A stretch of 64,000 nucleotides of DNA from an uncultured Planctomycetota bacterium (GCA_937944855.1 CALFAY010000024.1:21809-85808), one strand, 5' to 3'; positions 1 through 9,063 are shown, counted from the first letter of the stretch. Made by a program: numbers and translations. The notes: a model not told the origin generated them from the letters alone.

Positions 1-1135
1 TCGCCCAGATCTCCGGCATCCGGTGCGTGATATACGGCGACAACGCGACTTCGGTCCGCTCGGGGATCTCGTAAGGCGCCAGCGTCGTGTTCGCCATCGC
101 CGTCCGGCCCAAGAACGGCACCGGCGGCAGCAGCCGCATGGATTCCTTGATGACCTTTTCCAGGTAAGTCAGCTTTGGCAAATCGTTCGCGGTCGGTTCG
201 GCTCCGCAGAGCGTCCCGTGCAGCTCGTCGTACAGGCGGGTCATGACCTGCGGATGCTGCGAAAGTAGAAACAGCGTCCAGGTCAGGGCGTTGGCCGTCG
301 TTTCATGTCCGGCCAGAAAGAGCAGATTGGCTTGGCCGATCAGTTCGTCCTCGCTCATTCGGGAGCCGTCTTCGTCGCAGGTGTGGATGAGTTGCGAGAG
401 CACGTCGCCCTGCTCGGCCCCGGCGGCCCGCTTGGCCTCGATCATGGCCCGGAGTTGTTCTTCCAGTTTTTGTGAGGCTTGCAGGAAGCGGTGGAACGGC
501 GTGAACGGGATGCGATAGCGGAAAAACATTACGCCCAGCGTGCCGCTCAGCCGCAGCCATTCGTCGATCTCGGTGGCCAGTCCCCCGGCCTGCGGGTCCA
601 CGTCCAGACCGAAAAACGCCCGGCTGGCGATACGCATGGTCAGGTGGCGCATCTCGGCCTTGAGGTCGCGGCGCTGCCCGACCTGCCAACCCTGGAGTAT
701 CTGCCGCGTGGTTTCGACCATGACCGGGACGTAGCCGTCGATGCGGGACTTCTGGAATGCCGGCATCATCAGGCGGCGTTGCTGCCGGTGCTTCTCGCCG
801 TTCATGTTCAGCAGGCCGCGACCAAGCCGCCAGAACTCGGTGCCTTCCGTCCCAAGCAAAATACTGTTGTAAAACAGATTGGTATCGCTGAGGACCTGTT
901 GGTTGTATTGGGGACCGAGAGCGAAGACGGTGCGGTGCACGTCGGGCAGTGTGCTGTTGAGCGGTGGATTGCCGCCGTGAACGAACAGGAAGATGTTGCC
1001 GTAACGCTGCCTCAGCTTCTCGACGTTGCCCAATGGGTCCTGATTGAAAGCGATCAGGTTGCCCCGCCAACCTAACAGCCAATGGGGCTTTTGTCCGGGC
1101 ATCCTGGCCAGCATGTCAGTTTCGGTCAGCGGCAT
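1..1135 (-). CDS. Cytochrome P450, C-terminus cut by window edge
   Basis: About 378 residues of a cytochrome P450 read leftwards and run off the window. The I-helix oxygen-binding motif is present as AGHETT, and the K-helix ExxR motif as KESMR, with a proline-rich stretch after it. The heme-binding Cys loop lies beyond the left edge, so catalytic completeness cannot be judged. The ATG at 1133-1135 opens the protein with MPLTETDMLARMPGQKPHWL, followed by a region naming no membrane anchor, as expected of a soluble bacterial P450. The family oxidises hydrophobic substrates using electrons from ferredoxin or flavodoxin partners. No partner reductase is visible beside it. The substrate is unknown. 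It is divergent from mutM at 1299. Confidence 0.93.
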   Translation of the reverse strand, partial: MPLTETDMLARMPGQKPHWLLGWRGNLIAFNQDPLGNVEKLRQRYGNIFLFVHGGNPPLNSTLPDVHRTVFALGPQYNQQVLSDTNLFYNSILLGTEGTEFWRLGRGLLNMNGEKHRQQRRLMMPAFQKSRIDGYVPVMVETTRQILQGWQVGQRRDLKAEMRHLTMRIASRAFFGLDVDPQAGGLATEIDEWLRLSGTLGVMFFRYRIPFTPFHRFLQASQKLEEQLRAMIEAKRAAGAEQGDVLSQLIHTCDEDGSRMSEDELIGQANLLFLAGHETTANALTWTLFLLSQHPQVMTRLYDELHGTLCGAEPTANDLPKLTYLEKVIKESMRLLPPVPFLGRTAMANTTLAPYEIPERTEVALSPYITHRMPEIWA

Positions 1136-1298
1136 GGACGGCTCCGATTGACACGAAGACGGGTTCTCCGTGCAATTATAAGGACGGTGGTTGAGTGCAT
1201 CCGTGAAGGAACTGCGTAGGTCTGAAGGATCTGCGCTGGCGGCGAGCGGGGATTTCTGAGGCTGATCGAAGGCAACGGGATCGGACGGAGACACAGGC

Positions 1299-2156
1299 GT
1301 GCCGGAACTGCCGGAAGTGGAAACTGTCGTGCGGACCTTGAAACGCCAGCTGCGAGGCTTGGCCTTTACGGGCGTCCGCCTCGGTCCCCGGCGGTTGCGA
1401 CGACCCTGGCCGATCCACCGCAGCAGCGTCTTCGACAGTCCACGGCCTGTTCTGGGCGTGTCCCGCCGCGGCAAATGGATCCGGGTCCATCTGGCTGACG
1501 GCTGGAACCTCCTGTTCCACCTCGGCATGACAGGCCGCCTCTGGGTCGTCGAGGCCGGCGCACCGGACCAACCGCATACGCACCTGGTCTTCGATCTGGC
1601 CCCCGGCGGACGGCAACTGCGGTTTCAAGATGTCCGCCGCTTCGGCGTCGCCGATCTGTTAACCGACGAGGAATGGCAGCAGACGCTCGCTTCCGAACAC
1701 CTCGGCCCGGAGCCGTTCGACCTGACCGCCGAAGAACTCTGGCAGAAGGCCCGCGCTTCGCAACGCTGCCTCAAGGCGATCCTCATGGATCAGTCCGTAA
1801 CGGCCGGTGTGGGCAACATCTACGCAGATGAATCGCTATTTGAGGCCCGGCTGCATCCAGCCCGACGCGGAACCACTCTCAGACAGGATGAAGCCGAGCG
1901 CCTGCAAAACGCGCTGGTGACGGTGCTGCGGCGGGCCATCAACCGCCACGGCTCCACCATCCGCACGTTTTTCTATGGCGAAAACGGCCGCGGCGGGTAC
2001 CAGAACGAGTTCCGCGTTTATCGACAGACCGGCAAACCATGTCCGCGGTGCGGCTCCAGCATTCGCCGCATCCGCCTGGCCGGTCGATCCACCCACTTTT
2101 GTCCCCGCTGTCAACCGGCTCCCCGGAGGCGGTTGAAACGGGCGGTTCCCAGGTAA
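1299..2156 (+). CDS. mutM: Formamidopyrimidine-DNA glycosylase (Fpg/MutM)
   Basis: A 285-residue bifunctional glycosylase/AP lyase that removes oxidised purines such as 8-oxoguanine in base excision repair. The GTG start places the catalytic proline directly after the initiator, giving MPELPEVETV, which is the invariant Fpg N-terminus and fixes the start. The helix-two-turn-helix region carries the segment VGNIYADESLF. A zinc finger at about residues 248-271 has the four cysteines as CPRC and CPRC pairs. Length matches the family. It stands 9 bases ahead of the histidine kinase gene on the same strand, so the two may share a transcript, although their functions are not obviously linked. Confidence 0.97.
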   Translation: MPELPEVETVVRTLKRQLRGLAFTGVRLGPRRLRRPWPIHRSSVFDSPRPVLGVSRRGKWIRVHLADGWNLLFHLGMTGRLWVVEAGAPDQPHTHLVFDLAPGGRQLRFQDVRRFGVADLLTDEEWQQTLASEHLGPEPFDLTAEELWQKARASQRCLKAILMDQSVTAGVGNIYADESLFEARLHPARRGTTLRQDEAERLQNALVTVLRRAINRHGSTIRTFFYGENGRGGYQNEFRVYRQTGKPCPRCGSSIRRIRLAGRSTHFCPRCQPAPRRRLKRAVPR

Positions 2157-2165
2157 CGGATCGGT

Positions 2166-3500
2166 ATGTCGTATCGTGCCATCAAACGTCTGTTGGGTGA
2201 AACCAGTCTGGAGCGGAAATGCCGCTTCCTGTTCGGGGCGGCTACGCTGCTGCTCATCAGCGGCAGTCTGGGCTGGTACGCCTGGAACACCGAAGACCTC
2301 ATCGCCGATGTGCGGGCTGAACTGCTGCTCGCCACCGCCGGGCCGGAAGCCCAGCAACGCACGGAGGCCGAACGCAGGCAAATCCTCGACCGCTTTGAGC
2401 ATCGCATGCACATCAACCGCGCCCTGCTCATCTCGACTGGCCTGGTCTCGGCGATCCTGCTCATGGGCGGAAGCTGGCTGATCGTCCGTTACGTCGTCGT
2501 CAAGCCCGTGAAGCATCTCAAGGAAGTCAGCGACGCCATCACGGCCGGGGAACTCAACATCCGCAGCGAAATCCAGACCGGGGACGAGTTCGAGGACCTC
2601 AGCCACGCCTTCAACCGCATGCTCCGCACCCTGGTCAACATGCAGGACCGCCTCCGCAAGGCCAACGCCGACCTCGACCGCAAGGTGGATGAACTCGGCC
2701 GGTTGAACATGGAACTGTATCAATCCAACCAGCTCAAAAGCGATTTCCTGGCGACCATGAGCCATGAACTTCGCACGCCGCTCAACAGCATCCTTGGTTT
2801 CAGCGAAGTGCTCTTGTCCAGCGGCGGACTGAACGAGCGGCAGGTCAAGTGGGTGACGAACATCAAGACCAGCGGCGAACGGTTGTTGTTGCTCATCAAT
2901 GACATTCTTGACCTGGCCAAGATGGAAGCCGGCAAGATGCAGGTTCGCATCGAGGAATTCAGCATCCGCGACGTCTGCGAAAGTCTGCTCGGCATGTTCC
3001 GCCCCCTGGCGCAAAAGAAAAACCTGGCCCTGGAAGCGAGCATTGACCCCGGGATTCCGATCCTCCGCCAGGACGCCAGCAAGATTCAGCAGATCCTCTG
3101 GAACCTGCTGTCCAATGCCGTCAAGTTCACGCCGGAGGGAGGCCGGGTCGAACTCCGGGCCGAGACCGACGGCGTGCATCTGATCCTTTCGGTGATGGAT
3201 ACCGGCGTCGGCATCGCCGAGGAGGATCAGGAGATCATCTTCGAGAAGTTCCGGCAAGCGGGAACCGTGCAGGCCCTGACGAGGGAACAGGGGGGCACCG
3301 GCCTGGGCCTCAGCATCGTGCGGGAACTGGCGAAGCTGCTCGGCGGCGACGTCGCCCTCAAGAGCCAACTGGGCCGCGGAAGCACCTTCACTGTCACGCT
3401 GCCGCTGCACCTGACGCCCACGCCGTCGCTGGACTACGACCTGCCCCGCCTCAGCGACGCCGCGTTGCCGAAGCTGCCGGTCGGATCCACCCTGCCCTGA
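2166..3500 (+). CDS. Membrane sensor histidine kinase (HAMP-HisKA-HATPase)
   Basis: A 444-residue sensor kinase. Two membrane segments lie near residues 22-40 and 85-110, with only about 45 residues outside between them, so the sensor loop is small. A HAMP linker follows at about 110-165 and a coiled stretch to 190. The phospho-accepting histidine is H200 in the motif MSHELRTPLN. The ATPase domain has the N box NLLSNAVKFTPEGG, the G1 box DTGVGI and the G2 box GGTGLGLSIV. No response regulator gene is adjacent, so it is an orphan kinase here. The start ATG follows mutM by 9 bases. The proline-rich tail after about residue 415 has no clear domain. Confidence 0.95.
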   Translation: MSYRAIKRLLGETSLERKCRFLFGAATLLLISGSLGWYAWNTEDLIADVRAELLLATAGPEAQQRTEAERRQILDRFEHRMHINRALLISTGLVSAILLMGGSWLIVRYVVVKPVKHLKEVSDAITAGELNIRSEIQTGDEFEDLSHAFNRMLRTLVNMQDRLRKANADLDRKVDELGRLNMELYQSNQLKSDFLATMSHELRTPLNSILGFSEVLLSSGGLNERQVKWVTNIKTSGERLLLLINDILDLAKMEAGKMQVRIEEFSIRDVCESLLGMFRPLAQKKNLALEASIDPGIPILRQDASKIQQILWNLLSNAVKFTPEGGRVELRAETDGVHLILSVMDTGVGIAEEDQEIIFEKFRQAGTVQALTREQGGTGLGLSIVRELAKLLGGDVALKSQLGRGSTFTVTLPLHLTPTPSLDYDLPRLSDAALPKLPVGSTLP

Positions 3501-3534
3501 TTCCAGACACCGCCGCGGGCGACGGCAACAAAGT

Positions 3535-4245
3535 TCACAGCTCCCGGATGCGGACGTTGCGGATGAGGACCGGCTCGTTATTCCGGCTGAGATGCTGGAA
3601 GCCGATGTGGCCCTCCCTTGGCCGGTCCTTGATGGGCGGTGCATCGGTTCCGTCGTGGCGTTTGATCGGCTGATCGAATCGGCTCAAATCCACGTCCTGG
3701 ATCACCTCGCCGTTGAGCGTGACCTTCAGATGCTGTCCCCGCAGTTCGATGCGGAAGCGGTTCCACTCGGTGGGCTTGTACACCTGCTTGGACGGCGCGA
3801 TGGCCCGATAAATGCCGCCGGTCAATTCCGAATCCTTGGCCGAGGGATTGTAGCGAAGGTCCGCGATCTGAAGTTCCATGCCGTCGAAGGCTGGGTCGCC
3901 CCGCATCGGGGCACGCAAAGCGACGCCGCTGTTGCCCACTTCGGTCAGCTTGATCTCGAACTCCAGGATGAAATCGCGGTACGTTTGCCGACTCATCAGC
4001 CAGGTGCCGCGACGCTTGCCAGGCTTGAGGATGCCGTCCTCGACGGTCCAGGCACACTCGGGCGGCGCGGGCTTGGTCAGGTCGTTCCATTCGGTCACGA
4101 CCCAATCCTTGGGCGGATCATTCTCGGTGAACAGCGGACGAAACCCGTCTTTGTCGTCGGCCTCGGCGACAGCGATACCGAGCAGGAAGGCCAACACCAA
4201 CAGCAGTGCAGGGAGGAAGCGGTGCATCAAGGCGGATTGGCTCAT
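3535..4245 (-). CDS. DUF1080 exported protein (concanavalin-like fold)
   Basis: A 236-residue protein of the DUF1080 family, now often named 3-keto-disaccharide hydrolase domain and very abundant in planctomycetes. The chosen ATG gives MSQSALMHRFLPALLLVLAF, an N-terminal signal peptide ending near AVAEA; longer in-frame starts would run into the upstream gene and lack this signal. The core has the typical DGFRPLF opening, the W-T-V-E-D-G-I-L-K segment and the LEFEIKLTEVGNSGVALRAP strand region. It lies 20 bases after the 104-residue gene and is the last gene of the oxidoreductase operon. It probably acts outside the cytoplasmic membrane on carbohydrate; the substrate is unknown, and its link with the oxidoreductase may be only transcriptional. 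Confidence 0.9.
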   Translation of the reverse strand: MSQSALMHRFLPALLLVLAFLLGIAVAEADDKDGFRPLFTENDPPKDWVVTEWNDLTKPAPPECAWTVEDGILKPGKRRGTWLMSRQTYRDFILEFEIKLTEVGNSGVALRAPMRGDPAFDGMELQIADLRYNPSAKDSELTGGIYRAIAPSKQVYKPTEWNRFRIELRGQHLKVTLNGEVIQDVDLSRFDQPIKRHDGTDAPPIKDRPREGHIGFQHLSRNNEPVLIRNVRIREL

Positions 4246-4265
4246 GGCTGCGAATCCCTTAGCGG

Positions 4266-4580
4266 TCACATGACGCGGTCTTCGGCCCAGGCGTGACGCC
4301 GCCCGGTGTCGTACTCCTTGTACTCGCCGGGAGGCGATTTGTGAACCGTCTCGGGATTGAACGCTGCGTTGACGGCCCGCAGCAGGGGAATGACGTCGGG
4401 ATGTTCGTAGCCGACGTTGCGGATCTCGAAGCAGTCCTTGTTGACGTCGATGACGAGGAAGCGGTCCTTCCACAAGCGGACGTGACGAAGCGATCGCAGC
4501 TCCGCCCGCGTCCGCTTGAGGAACTCCAAAGCGGCCTCCAGACCGCCGGGCTGATAGTCATGCGTCGCCAGAATCTGCAT
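4266..4580 (-). CDS. Small unknown protein downstream of 2-oxoacid oxidoreductase beta subunit
   Basis: A 104-residue soluble protein that I do not recognise. It begins MQILATHDYQPGGLEAALEF, is rich in charged residues, and has no cysteines for metal binding and no membrane segment beyond one buried-strand pattern (RFLVIDVNKDCFEIRN, with one Cys). It starts 23 bases after the stop of the beta subunit gene and ends 20 bases before the DUF1080 gene, in the same direction, so it is probably co-transcribed. The tight packing and a composition like its neighbours support a real gene. A role as a small accessory or regulatory partner of the oxidoreductase is only a guess from position. Confidence 0.7.
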   Translation of the reverse strand: MQILATHDYQPGGLEAALEFLKRTRAELRSLRHVRLWKDRFLVIDVNKDCFEIRNVGYEHPDVIPLLRAVNAAFNPETVHKSPPGEYKEYDTGRRHAWAEDRVM

Positions 4581-4603
4581 GGCACAATCGGCTCATGGGC
4601 CGG

Positions 4604-6256
4604 TCAGCGCAGACCGGCCAACTCCTGAAGCAGCCGCCAGTTCTCCAACCGATCCTGATTGGCCCGCAAGAGGGTCTCGGACGGATTGCCGTCCTTGTCA
4701 AAATGCTTGGCGAAGCGGCCTTCGCTGCGGGCGAAGTCGATGAAGGTGAGCGGTTCGCCGGTCTTCGGATTGACGTACCAGTCTTCCTTCATGTTCGGGT
4801 TGCCGACCAGCGAGAGCCGATCGCGGATCTTTTCACCCTTGCGGGGATCGTAGATCAGCAGCGGGAAGGCCCGGGTGTCCACGGCCAGGCGGGCCTGTTC
4901 GCTGGCCATGTTGTCAGCGACGCCATGCTCCGGCTGGCAGGTCGTGTAGCAGGTGACGATGGCCGGGCCGTCGAACTCCAACGCCCCCAGCACCGACTTG
5001 TAGAAGTGGTTGACGTGAGCACAGGTCGTCTGGGCGACGTAGGTCCGCGGGTGCATCATGGCGATCTGGGCGATTTCCTTGCGGCGTTCCTGCTTGCCGC
5101 CCAGGACCTTGCCGTGCACGCTCATCTTCGTGTTCTGCCCGGTGTAGGACGACGTCGAAGCCTGGCCGCCGGTGTTGGAGTACACCTGCGTATCGAGTAC
5201 GAAGACCTTGATGTTCATGCCGCTGGCCAACATGCGGGACAGCGATTGGAAGCCGATGTCGAACATGGCCCCGTCGCCGCCGATGCACCACAGCGGCTTG
5301 TCGTGCCAGCCCATCTGGTCCCAGCGCATGCGGACGCCGATGGCGTCGGCCGGTGCATTCTCGAACAGCGAGTTGGTCCACGGCACGAGGTACGGGTTGT
5401 ACGGATAGGTCGAAGTGTACACCGTGTTACAGCCGGTGGCCGCCACGATGCCCCACTGGTCCCCGTACTTGGCTCCCGTGGCGGCACACAACATCCGCAA
5501 CGCCGTCCCCTCGCCGCACCCGGCACACGACCCCGCCCCGCCGACGTAGATGTGCGTCTCCTCCTTGAGCATCATGTCAATGAGGAGGTTGTCGCTGATG
5601 TATTTCGGGTTGCTCGGGCCGATGTCCTTGAAGATACGGTGCGTCTTGCGGGCACGGGTCATGACCTCGTTGGTCTTCGGCACCATCTTCAGGGCGTTGT
5701 CGTCGCAGACAGTGACGCACTCGGCGCAGCCCTTGCACTTGGACGGGTCGATGACGATCTGGAACAACCCGCCTTCGCCAACCTTCTTCTTGCCCGCTTC
5801 GTAGTACTTCTTGGTCTTGGCCCACTGACGGCGATACATCTCGCGGTCGGCTTCGGGAAGCGCGGCGATCTTGGCCTCCAGCTCCGACTCGGCCAGCACC
5901 TTGCCCAGAATGGCCGTGTCCGGACACTCGGTCACGCAGTCCATGCAGCCGGTGCAGTTCTCGGGGATGTATTCCGGAATATCGGGCGCGATATTGCTGA
6001 AGTCTCGCAACGTGGCCGTGCCGGCGGGGATGAGCGACCGGGCCAGCGACAGATCGGCCGGCAGTTCCTTCTCGCCATACCCCTCCTCGTAGCCGCGAAT
6101 GATCCGCTCGTTGAAGTCGATCACGTCCAGCACCGGCAGGCTGACGAGCTTGTAGCTGCCGTTGACCAGCGTGCCGTAGCTGTTGTTGTTGAACGGATCG
6201 CGTTCGCTGGCCTCGTTCATCGAGGGCAGTTTGATCGGCGCACCGTTAGTCGTCAT
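4604..6256 (-). CDS. 2-oxoacid:ferredoxin oxidoreductase, beta subunit with 2x[4Fe-4S] domain
   Basis: A 550-residue subunit that pairs with the alpha/gamma chain at 6535-8526 to decarboxylate pyruvate or another 2-oxoacid to the acyl-CoA, passing electrons to ferredoxin. The N-terminal half has two ferredoxin-type cluster motifs, CTGCMDCVTECP and CKGCAECVTVC. The C-terminal half is the thiamine diphosphate domain: the GAGSCAGCGEG segment with cluster-type cysteines, then GDGAMFDIGFQSLSRML and DTQVYSNTGGQAS, the TPP/Mg motif characteristic of pyruvate:ferredoxin oxidoreductases. The ATG at 6254-6256 was chosen because AGGAGATGCC stands directly before it; the same leader precedes the alpha gene. 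The split into two chains with a fused ferredoxin domain resembles rearranged PFOR. Substrate specificity cannot be read directly. Confidence 0.93.
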   Translation of the reverse strand: MTTNGAPIKLPSMNEASERDPFNNNSYGTLVNGSYKLVSLPVLDVIDFNERIIRGYEEGYGEKELPADLSLARSLIPAGTATLRDFSNIAPDIPEYIPENCTGCMDCVTECPDTAILGKVLAESELEAKIAALPEADREMYRRQWAKTKKYYEAGKKKVGEGGLFQIVIDPSKCKGCAECVTVCDDNALKMVPKTNEVMTRARKTHRIFKDIGPSNPKYISDNLLIDMMLKEETHIYVGGAGSCAGCGEGTALRMLCAATGAKYGDQWGIVAATGCNTVYTSTYPYNPYLVPWTNSLFENAPADAIGVRMRWDQMGWHDKPLWCIGGDGAMFDIGFQSLSRMLASGMNIKVFVLDTQVYSNTGGQASTSSYTGQNTKMSVHGKVLGGKQERRKEIAQIAMMHPRTYVAQTTCAHVNHFYKSVLGALEFDGPAIVTCYTTCQPEHGVADNMASEQARLAVDTRAFPLLIYDPRKGEKIRDRLSLVGNPNMKEDWYVNPKTGEPLTFIDFARSEGRFAKHFDKDGNPSETLLRANQDRLENWRLLQELAGLR

Positions 6257-6304
6257 GGCATCTCCTATCTTTCTGACGCCGTGAAGGCGCAGGTTCACTA
6301 GGAC

Positions 6305-6508
6305 TCAACTCTGTTCCTGTTGTCGCAAGACCTCTTCGACCGCCGGACGAAGGTCGTTCGACTCTTCGATCCGCAACACGCAAATGGCCCGCACGGAAGC
6401 TGCATACCAGGGCAGACTGCGGGTCAAATCCATGACCGAAGGCAGCGACGAGGGGGAGGCATGAGCCACCCGCGTCCTGGACTCTGCCTGGAGCCACTTG
6501 ACGTTCAC
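6305..6508 (-). CDS. Small unknown protein encoded between the two oxidoreductase subunits
   Basis: A 67-residue reading frame with a GTG start preceded by a strong ribosome site, GGAGGAGAGCGGC. It lies 26 bases after the alpha/gamma stop and 48 bases before the beta start, same strand. It has no cysteine and no predicted membrane segment, and ends in an acidic/glutamine-rich helix (AVEEVLRQQEQS). The ribosome site and tight fit argue that it is translated. I do not recognise a family. By position it could be an assembly or regulatory factor of the oxidoreductase, but nothing in the sequence proves that. Confidence 0.6.
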   Translation of the reverse strand: MNVKWLQAESRTRVAHASPSSLPSVMDLTRSLPWYAASVRAICVLRIEESNDLRPAVEEVLRQQEQS

Positions 6509-6534
6509 GCCGCTCTCCTCCGTCCGCGGTTTTG

Positions 6535-8526
6535 CTAACCCCCGGCGATGATCTCTGGCGGAATCTCCCGCATTTCATTGTAGCCGCGTTTGATGCAGGT
6601 CATGTTGTCCTGGATGACCCGCTCGCCGCGCTTGCCGAAATACTTCCGCAACGCCTTCTCGACCCCGGCGTACACCTCCTCGTCGCTCATGTGGCTTTCC
6701 CTGGCGTAGGGCGTCAATTTGAGGAAAGCCCCCAGCAGGACGATGCCCTGCATACGCATCTGGAGGTCCGGTTCGGACGCCACTTCCCGGGCGATCTTGA
6801 CCATGTCGGCGTAATAGACGCGGTATTTCTTCTCCCGAATCGTCTTGCGAATGTGGGGCGGAATGAAGTTCCAGACGTCGCGCGGATCGGTGTGCGGCGA
6901 CTGCATGAAGATCGCCCCGCCGGGCTGAAGCCCGTCCAGCGTGTGGGCGCTGAGGATCGCCGTCGGATCATTGATGCACAGCAGGTCGATGTGCTCCAAC
7001 TCGCTGTGCATCATGATGTGGCTGTCGGCGATGGTCAGGTAGTAGGTCGTGGGCAGGCCCTTCTTTTCCGAGCCGTACTTAGGATAGGCCTGCACGTCCT
7101 TGCCGAAGACGTTGCCGGCGATGGTGGCGATGACCTTGTTGGTCGTGACCGAGCCGAAGCCGCCGACCGAGTGGCCCCGCATCGAGAAGCCTCCCGGCGG
7201 ACGCAAATCGGGATCCTCGGCTCGTTTCAGGGCCAGAGGATGGTCGATGCCGACGCAGAAGAAGTGCTGGCCGTTGGGCTTCATCATGTTGTAATAGGCC
7301 GCGATGATGTCGCCGGGGCGGACGTCGCGGCTGCCCAGCCCGGCCGCTCCGTCATAGATCCGCGGAATGCGGTCGATCTTCTCTTGGCCGTTGACGCCGA
7401 GCATGGCGTCGCAGAACGCGGCCTTGATTTCCCGCGCCAGATGGTTGCCGGTGGTCGAGAGCGGATCGTCCATCCGCTCGAAGACCGTAAAGGCCGTGCA
7501 ATTCTTCAACGCCTGCACGATGTGTCGGCCGGGGAAGGGCCGGAAGACGCAGATATTCAACACGCCGGCGGGGATGCCTTTCTTGCGGAGGTAGTCGGCC
7601 GTCACCTTGGCCGTCTCCATGTAGCAGCCCATGCCGACCAAAATAAACTCGGCGTCCTCGCACAGATACGGCTCGACGAACCCGTAGCGTCGGCCGGTCT
7701 TGCGGTGGAACAAGTCGAAGCACTCTTCGAGAATGCCTTCGATGCGGTCGTAGTACCACCGCTGGGCGATCTTGCCCTTCATGTACGAATCCTGGTTCTG
7801 GACCACGCCGGACATGAGCGGATTGGCGGGGTCCATCAGGTTCATCAGCTTTTCCTTCGGATCGCCGACGTACTCCTTCATGAACTCAGGTTCGGGGAGC
7901 CGTACCGTCTCGACCGTGTGCGTGGTCAAAAAGCCGTCCTGGACGTTGAGGAACGGCGTGAAGCTGGCCTCGGCAGCCCGACGGGCGATGAGGCACAAAT
8001 CCCCGGCTTCCTGGGCGTTTCGGCCGAAGAGGATGCCCCAGCCGCAGTCGGCCACGGACATGACGTCGTCATGTCCCGCGTGCACGTTGAGTCCCTGGCT
8101 GGTCAGGGCGCGAGCGCCGATGTTCATGACCACAGGCAGCCGCTTGCCGGCGATGGTGTACAGGACCTCCTTCATCAGGACGAGGCCCTGGCCGGAGGTG
8201 AAGTTGGTCACACGGCCGCCGGCCAGAGCGAAGCCCTCGCAGACCGTGGCTGCGGAGTGTTCGCTCTCCGGCTCGAAGAACATGAGCGGATCGCCCCAGA
8301 GGTTCGTCTGGCCATCCATGACGGCTGCATTGAAGCCGCCGCCCATGGTAGTCGAACTGGTGATCGGATAAGCGCCCGCGGCCTGGGAGATGTGGGTTTC
8401 GACGTGGACCACCGCTTCGGCACCGTCGCACGTGGTCGGAATCCCCGGGTATTCAAAGGCCTGTTCGACCTGTTCCTCCTGGGGAACCGTCGGCTGCGCC
8501 GGTTTTTTTATGATCGTGCTGCTCAT
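6535..8526 (-). CDS. 2-oxoacid:ferredoxin oxidoreductase, fused alpha/gamma subunit
   Basis: A 663-residue chain carrying the PFOR domain I (alpha) followed by the gamma domain. The alpha part includes SSTTMGGGFNAAVMDGQ and the GARALTSQGLNVHAGHDD segment typical of pyruvate oxidoreductases, then the second alpha domain around residues 260-400 (LVGMGCYMETAKVTADYL). The gamma part, from about residue 420, has MRGHSVGGFGSVTTNKVIA, the loop seen in gamma subunits. It is the first gene of a five-gene operon. The start ATG has the leader AGGAGATGCC. Together with the beta chain it supplies acetyl-CoA (or related acyl-CoA) and reduced ferredoxin, pointing to a low-potential electron route in this organism. 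Confidence 0.93.
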   Translation of the reverse strand: MSSTIIKKPAQPTVPQEEQVEQAFEYPGIPTTCDGAEAVVHVETHISQAAGAYPITSSTTMGGGFNAAVMDGQTNLWGDPLMFFEPESEHSAATVCEGFALAGGRVTNFTSGQGLVLMKEVLYTIAGKRLPVVMNIGARALTSQGLNVHAGHDDVMSVADCGWGILFGRNAQEAGDLCLIARRAAEASFTPFLNVQDGFLTTHTVETVRLPEPEFMKEYVGDPKEKLMNLMDPANPLMSGVVQNQDSYMKGKIAQRWYYDRIEGILEECFDLFHRKTGRRYGFVEPYLCEDAEFILVGMGCYMETAKVTADYLRKKGIPAGVLNICVFRPFPGRHIVQALKNCTAFTVFERMDDPLSTTGNHLAREIKAAFCDAMLGVNGQEKIDRIPRIYDGAAGLGSRDVRPGDIIAAYYNMMKPNGQHFFCVGIDHPLALKRAEDPDLRPPGGFSMRGHSVGGFGSVTTNKVIATIAGNVFGKDVQAYPKYGSEKKGLPTTYYLTIADSHIMMHSELEHIDLLCINDPTAILSAHTLDGLQPGGAIFMQSPHTDPRDVWNFIPPHIRKTIREKKYRVYYADMVKIAREVASEPDLQMRMQGIVLLGAFLKLTPYARESHMSDEEVYAGVEKALRKYFGKRGERVIQDNMTCIKRGYNEMREIPPEIIAGG

Positions 8527-8655
8527 GGCATCTCCTCAGTCACGGGTCAAGTGTCCGTGGACAGACTACGCTCCCTCCGCGTCTCGGCTCAGGGAGCCGC
8601 GAAGAGTCCACACGGGAAACCTGGAGAGGAAGCGCAAGCTCTGTTCGCTCTGCTG

Positions 8656-8683
8656 ATTATAGCCGTACTGCTCCCCATCGCAA
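8656..8683 (-). promoter_or_regulatory. Candidate sigma-70-type promoter of the oxidoreductase operon
   Basis: Read on the minus strand: TTGCGA at 8683-8678, a 16-base gap, then a perfect TATAAT at 8661-8656. It lies 130 bases ahead of the first gene of the operon and points towards it. The -10 matches the consensus fully and the -35 in four of six bases. Activity is inferred only. Confidence 0.4.
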
Positions 8684-8728
8684 AGGCTAAGTATCAGGAG
8701 GATCACCAGGATCGCCGCAGCTGGCGCG

Positions 8729-8757
8729 TTGACATTTGCGTGGGGTTCTGGCATAGT
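8729..8757 (+). promoter_or_regulatory. Candidate sigma-70-type promoter for the kinase gene
   Basis: TTGACA at 8729-8734, 17-base gap, CATAGT at 8752-8757. The -35 is perfect and the -10 matches four of six bases. It points to the kinase gene that starts at 9064, leaving a leader of about 300 bases. Confidence 0.4.
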
Positions 8758-9063
8758 TGGGAGGACATGGGTTGTCGAATCCTATCCTGCGAATCCGGCT
8801 TCGGAGCAAGAAAACGTCTCTGTGCCTTTGCCAGGGACGACCTGATAGGGCTGCGAGAAAAAGGCCGAAGCAGTCCGTAACCGAAGCTGCACGGCCGGCA
8901 AGGACTCGCCGAGCATCCCGTCCCTCTGGAGATGGAGACCGGAGCACGCGGCGCATCGGCTGCGTCATAAGTTCGACGATGTGACGGCCGCTACTGTCCA
9001 AGGCATCGCGCCAGCCCACGGTGCCCGGGACGGTCCTTGCAGTCGAATCTCACGGAGGTAGAG

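Larger units (their letters stand above)
8527..9063. other. Divergent intergenic region, 537 bases, no gene seen
   Basis: This gap separates the oxidoreductase operon (minus) from the Ser/Thr kinase gene (plus). It holds the two candidate promoters listed separately. Reading frames here have no recognisable protein character, and I see no tRNA, repeat or strong terminator. Confidence 0.5.

Noticed and set aside
1836..3644. Minus-strand reading frame of 602 codons over mutM and the histidine kinase
   Set aside because: Complement of two well-supported plus-strand genes; composition biased and no motifs.
4595..6301. Long plus-strand reading frame of 568 codons
   Set aside because: It is the complement of the oxidoreductase beta gene; its Val/Ala/Gly/Asp-rich text has no family character, while the minus strand has clear Fe-S and TPP motifs.
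6532..8880. Plus-strand reading frame of 782 codons
   Set aside because: A shadow of the alpha/gamma subunit gene in GC-rich DNA; no domain, and the minus-strand protein is unmistakable.
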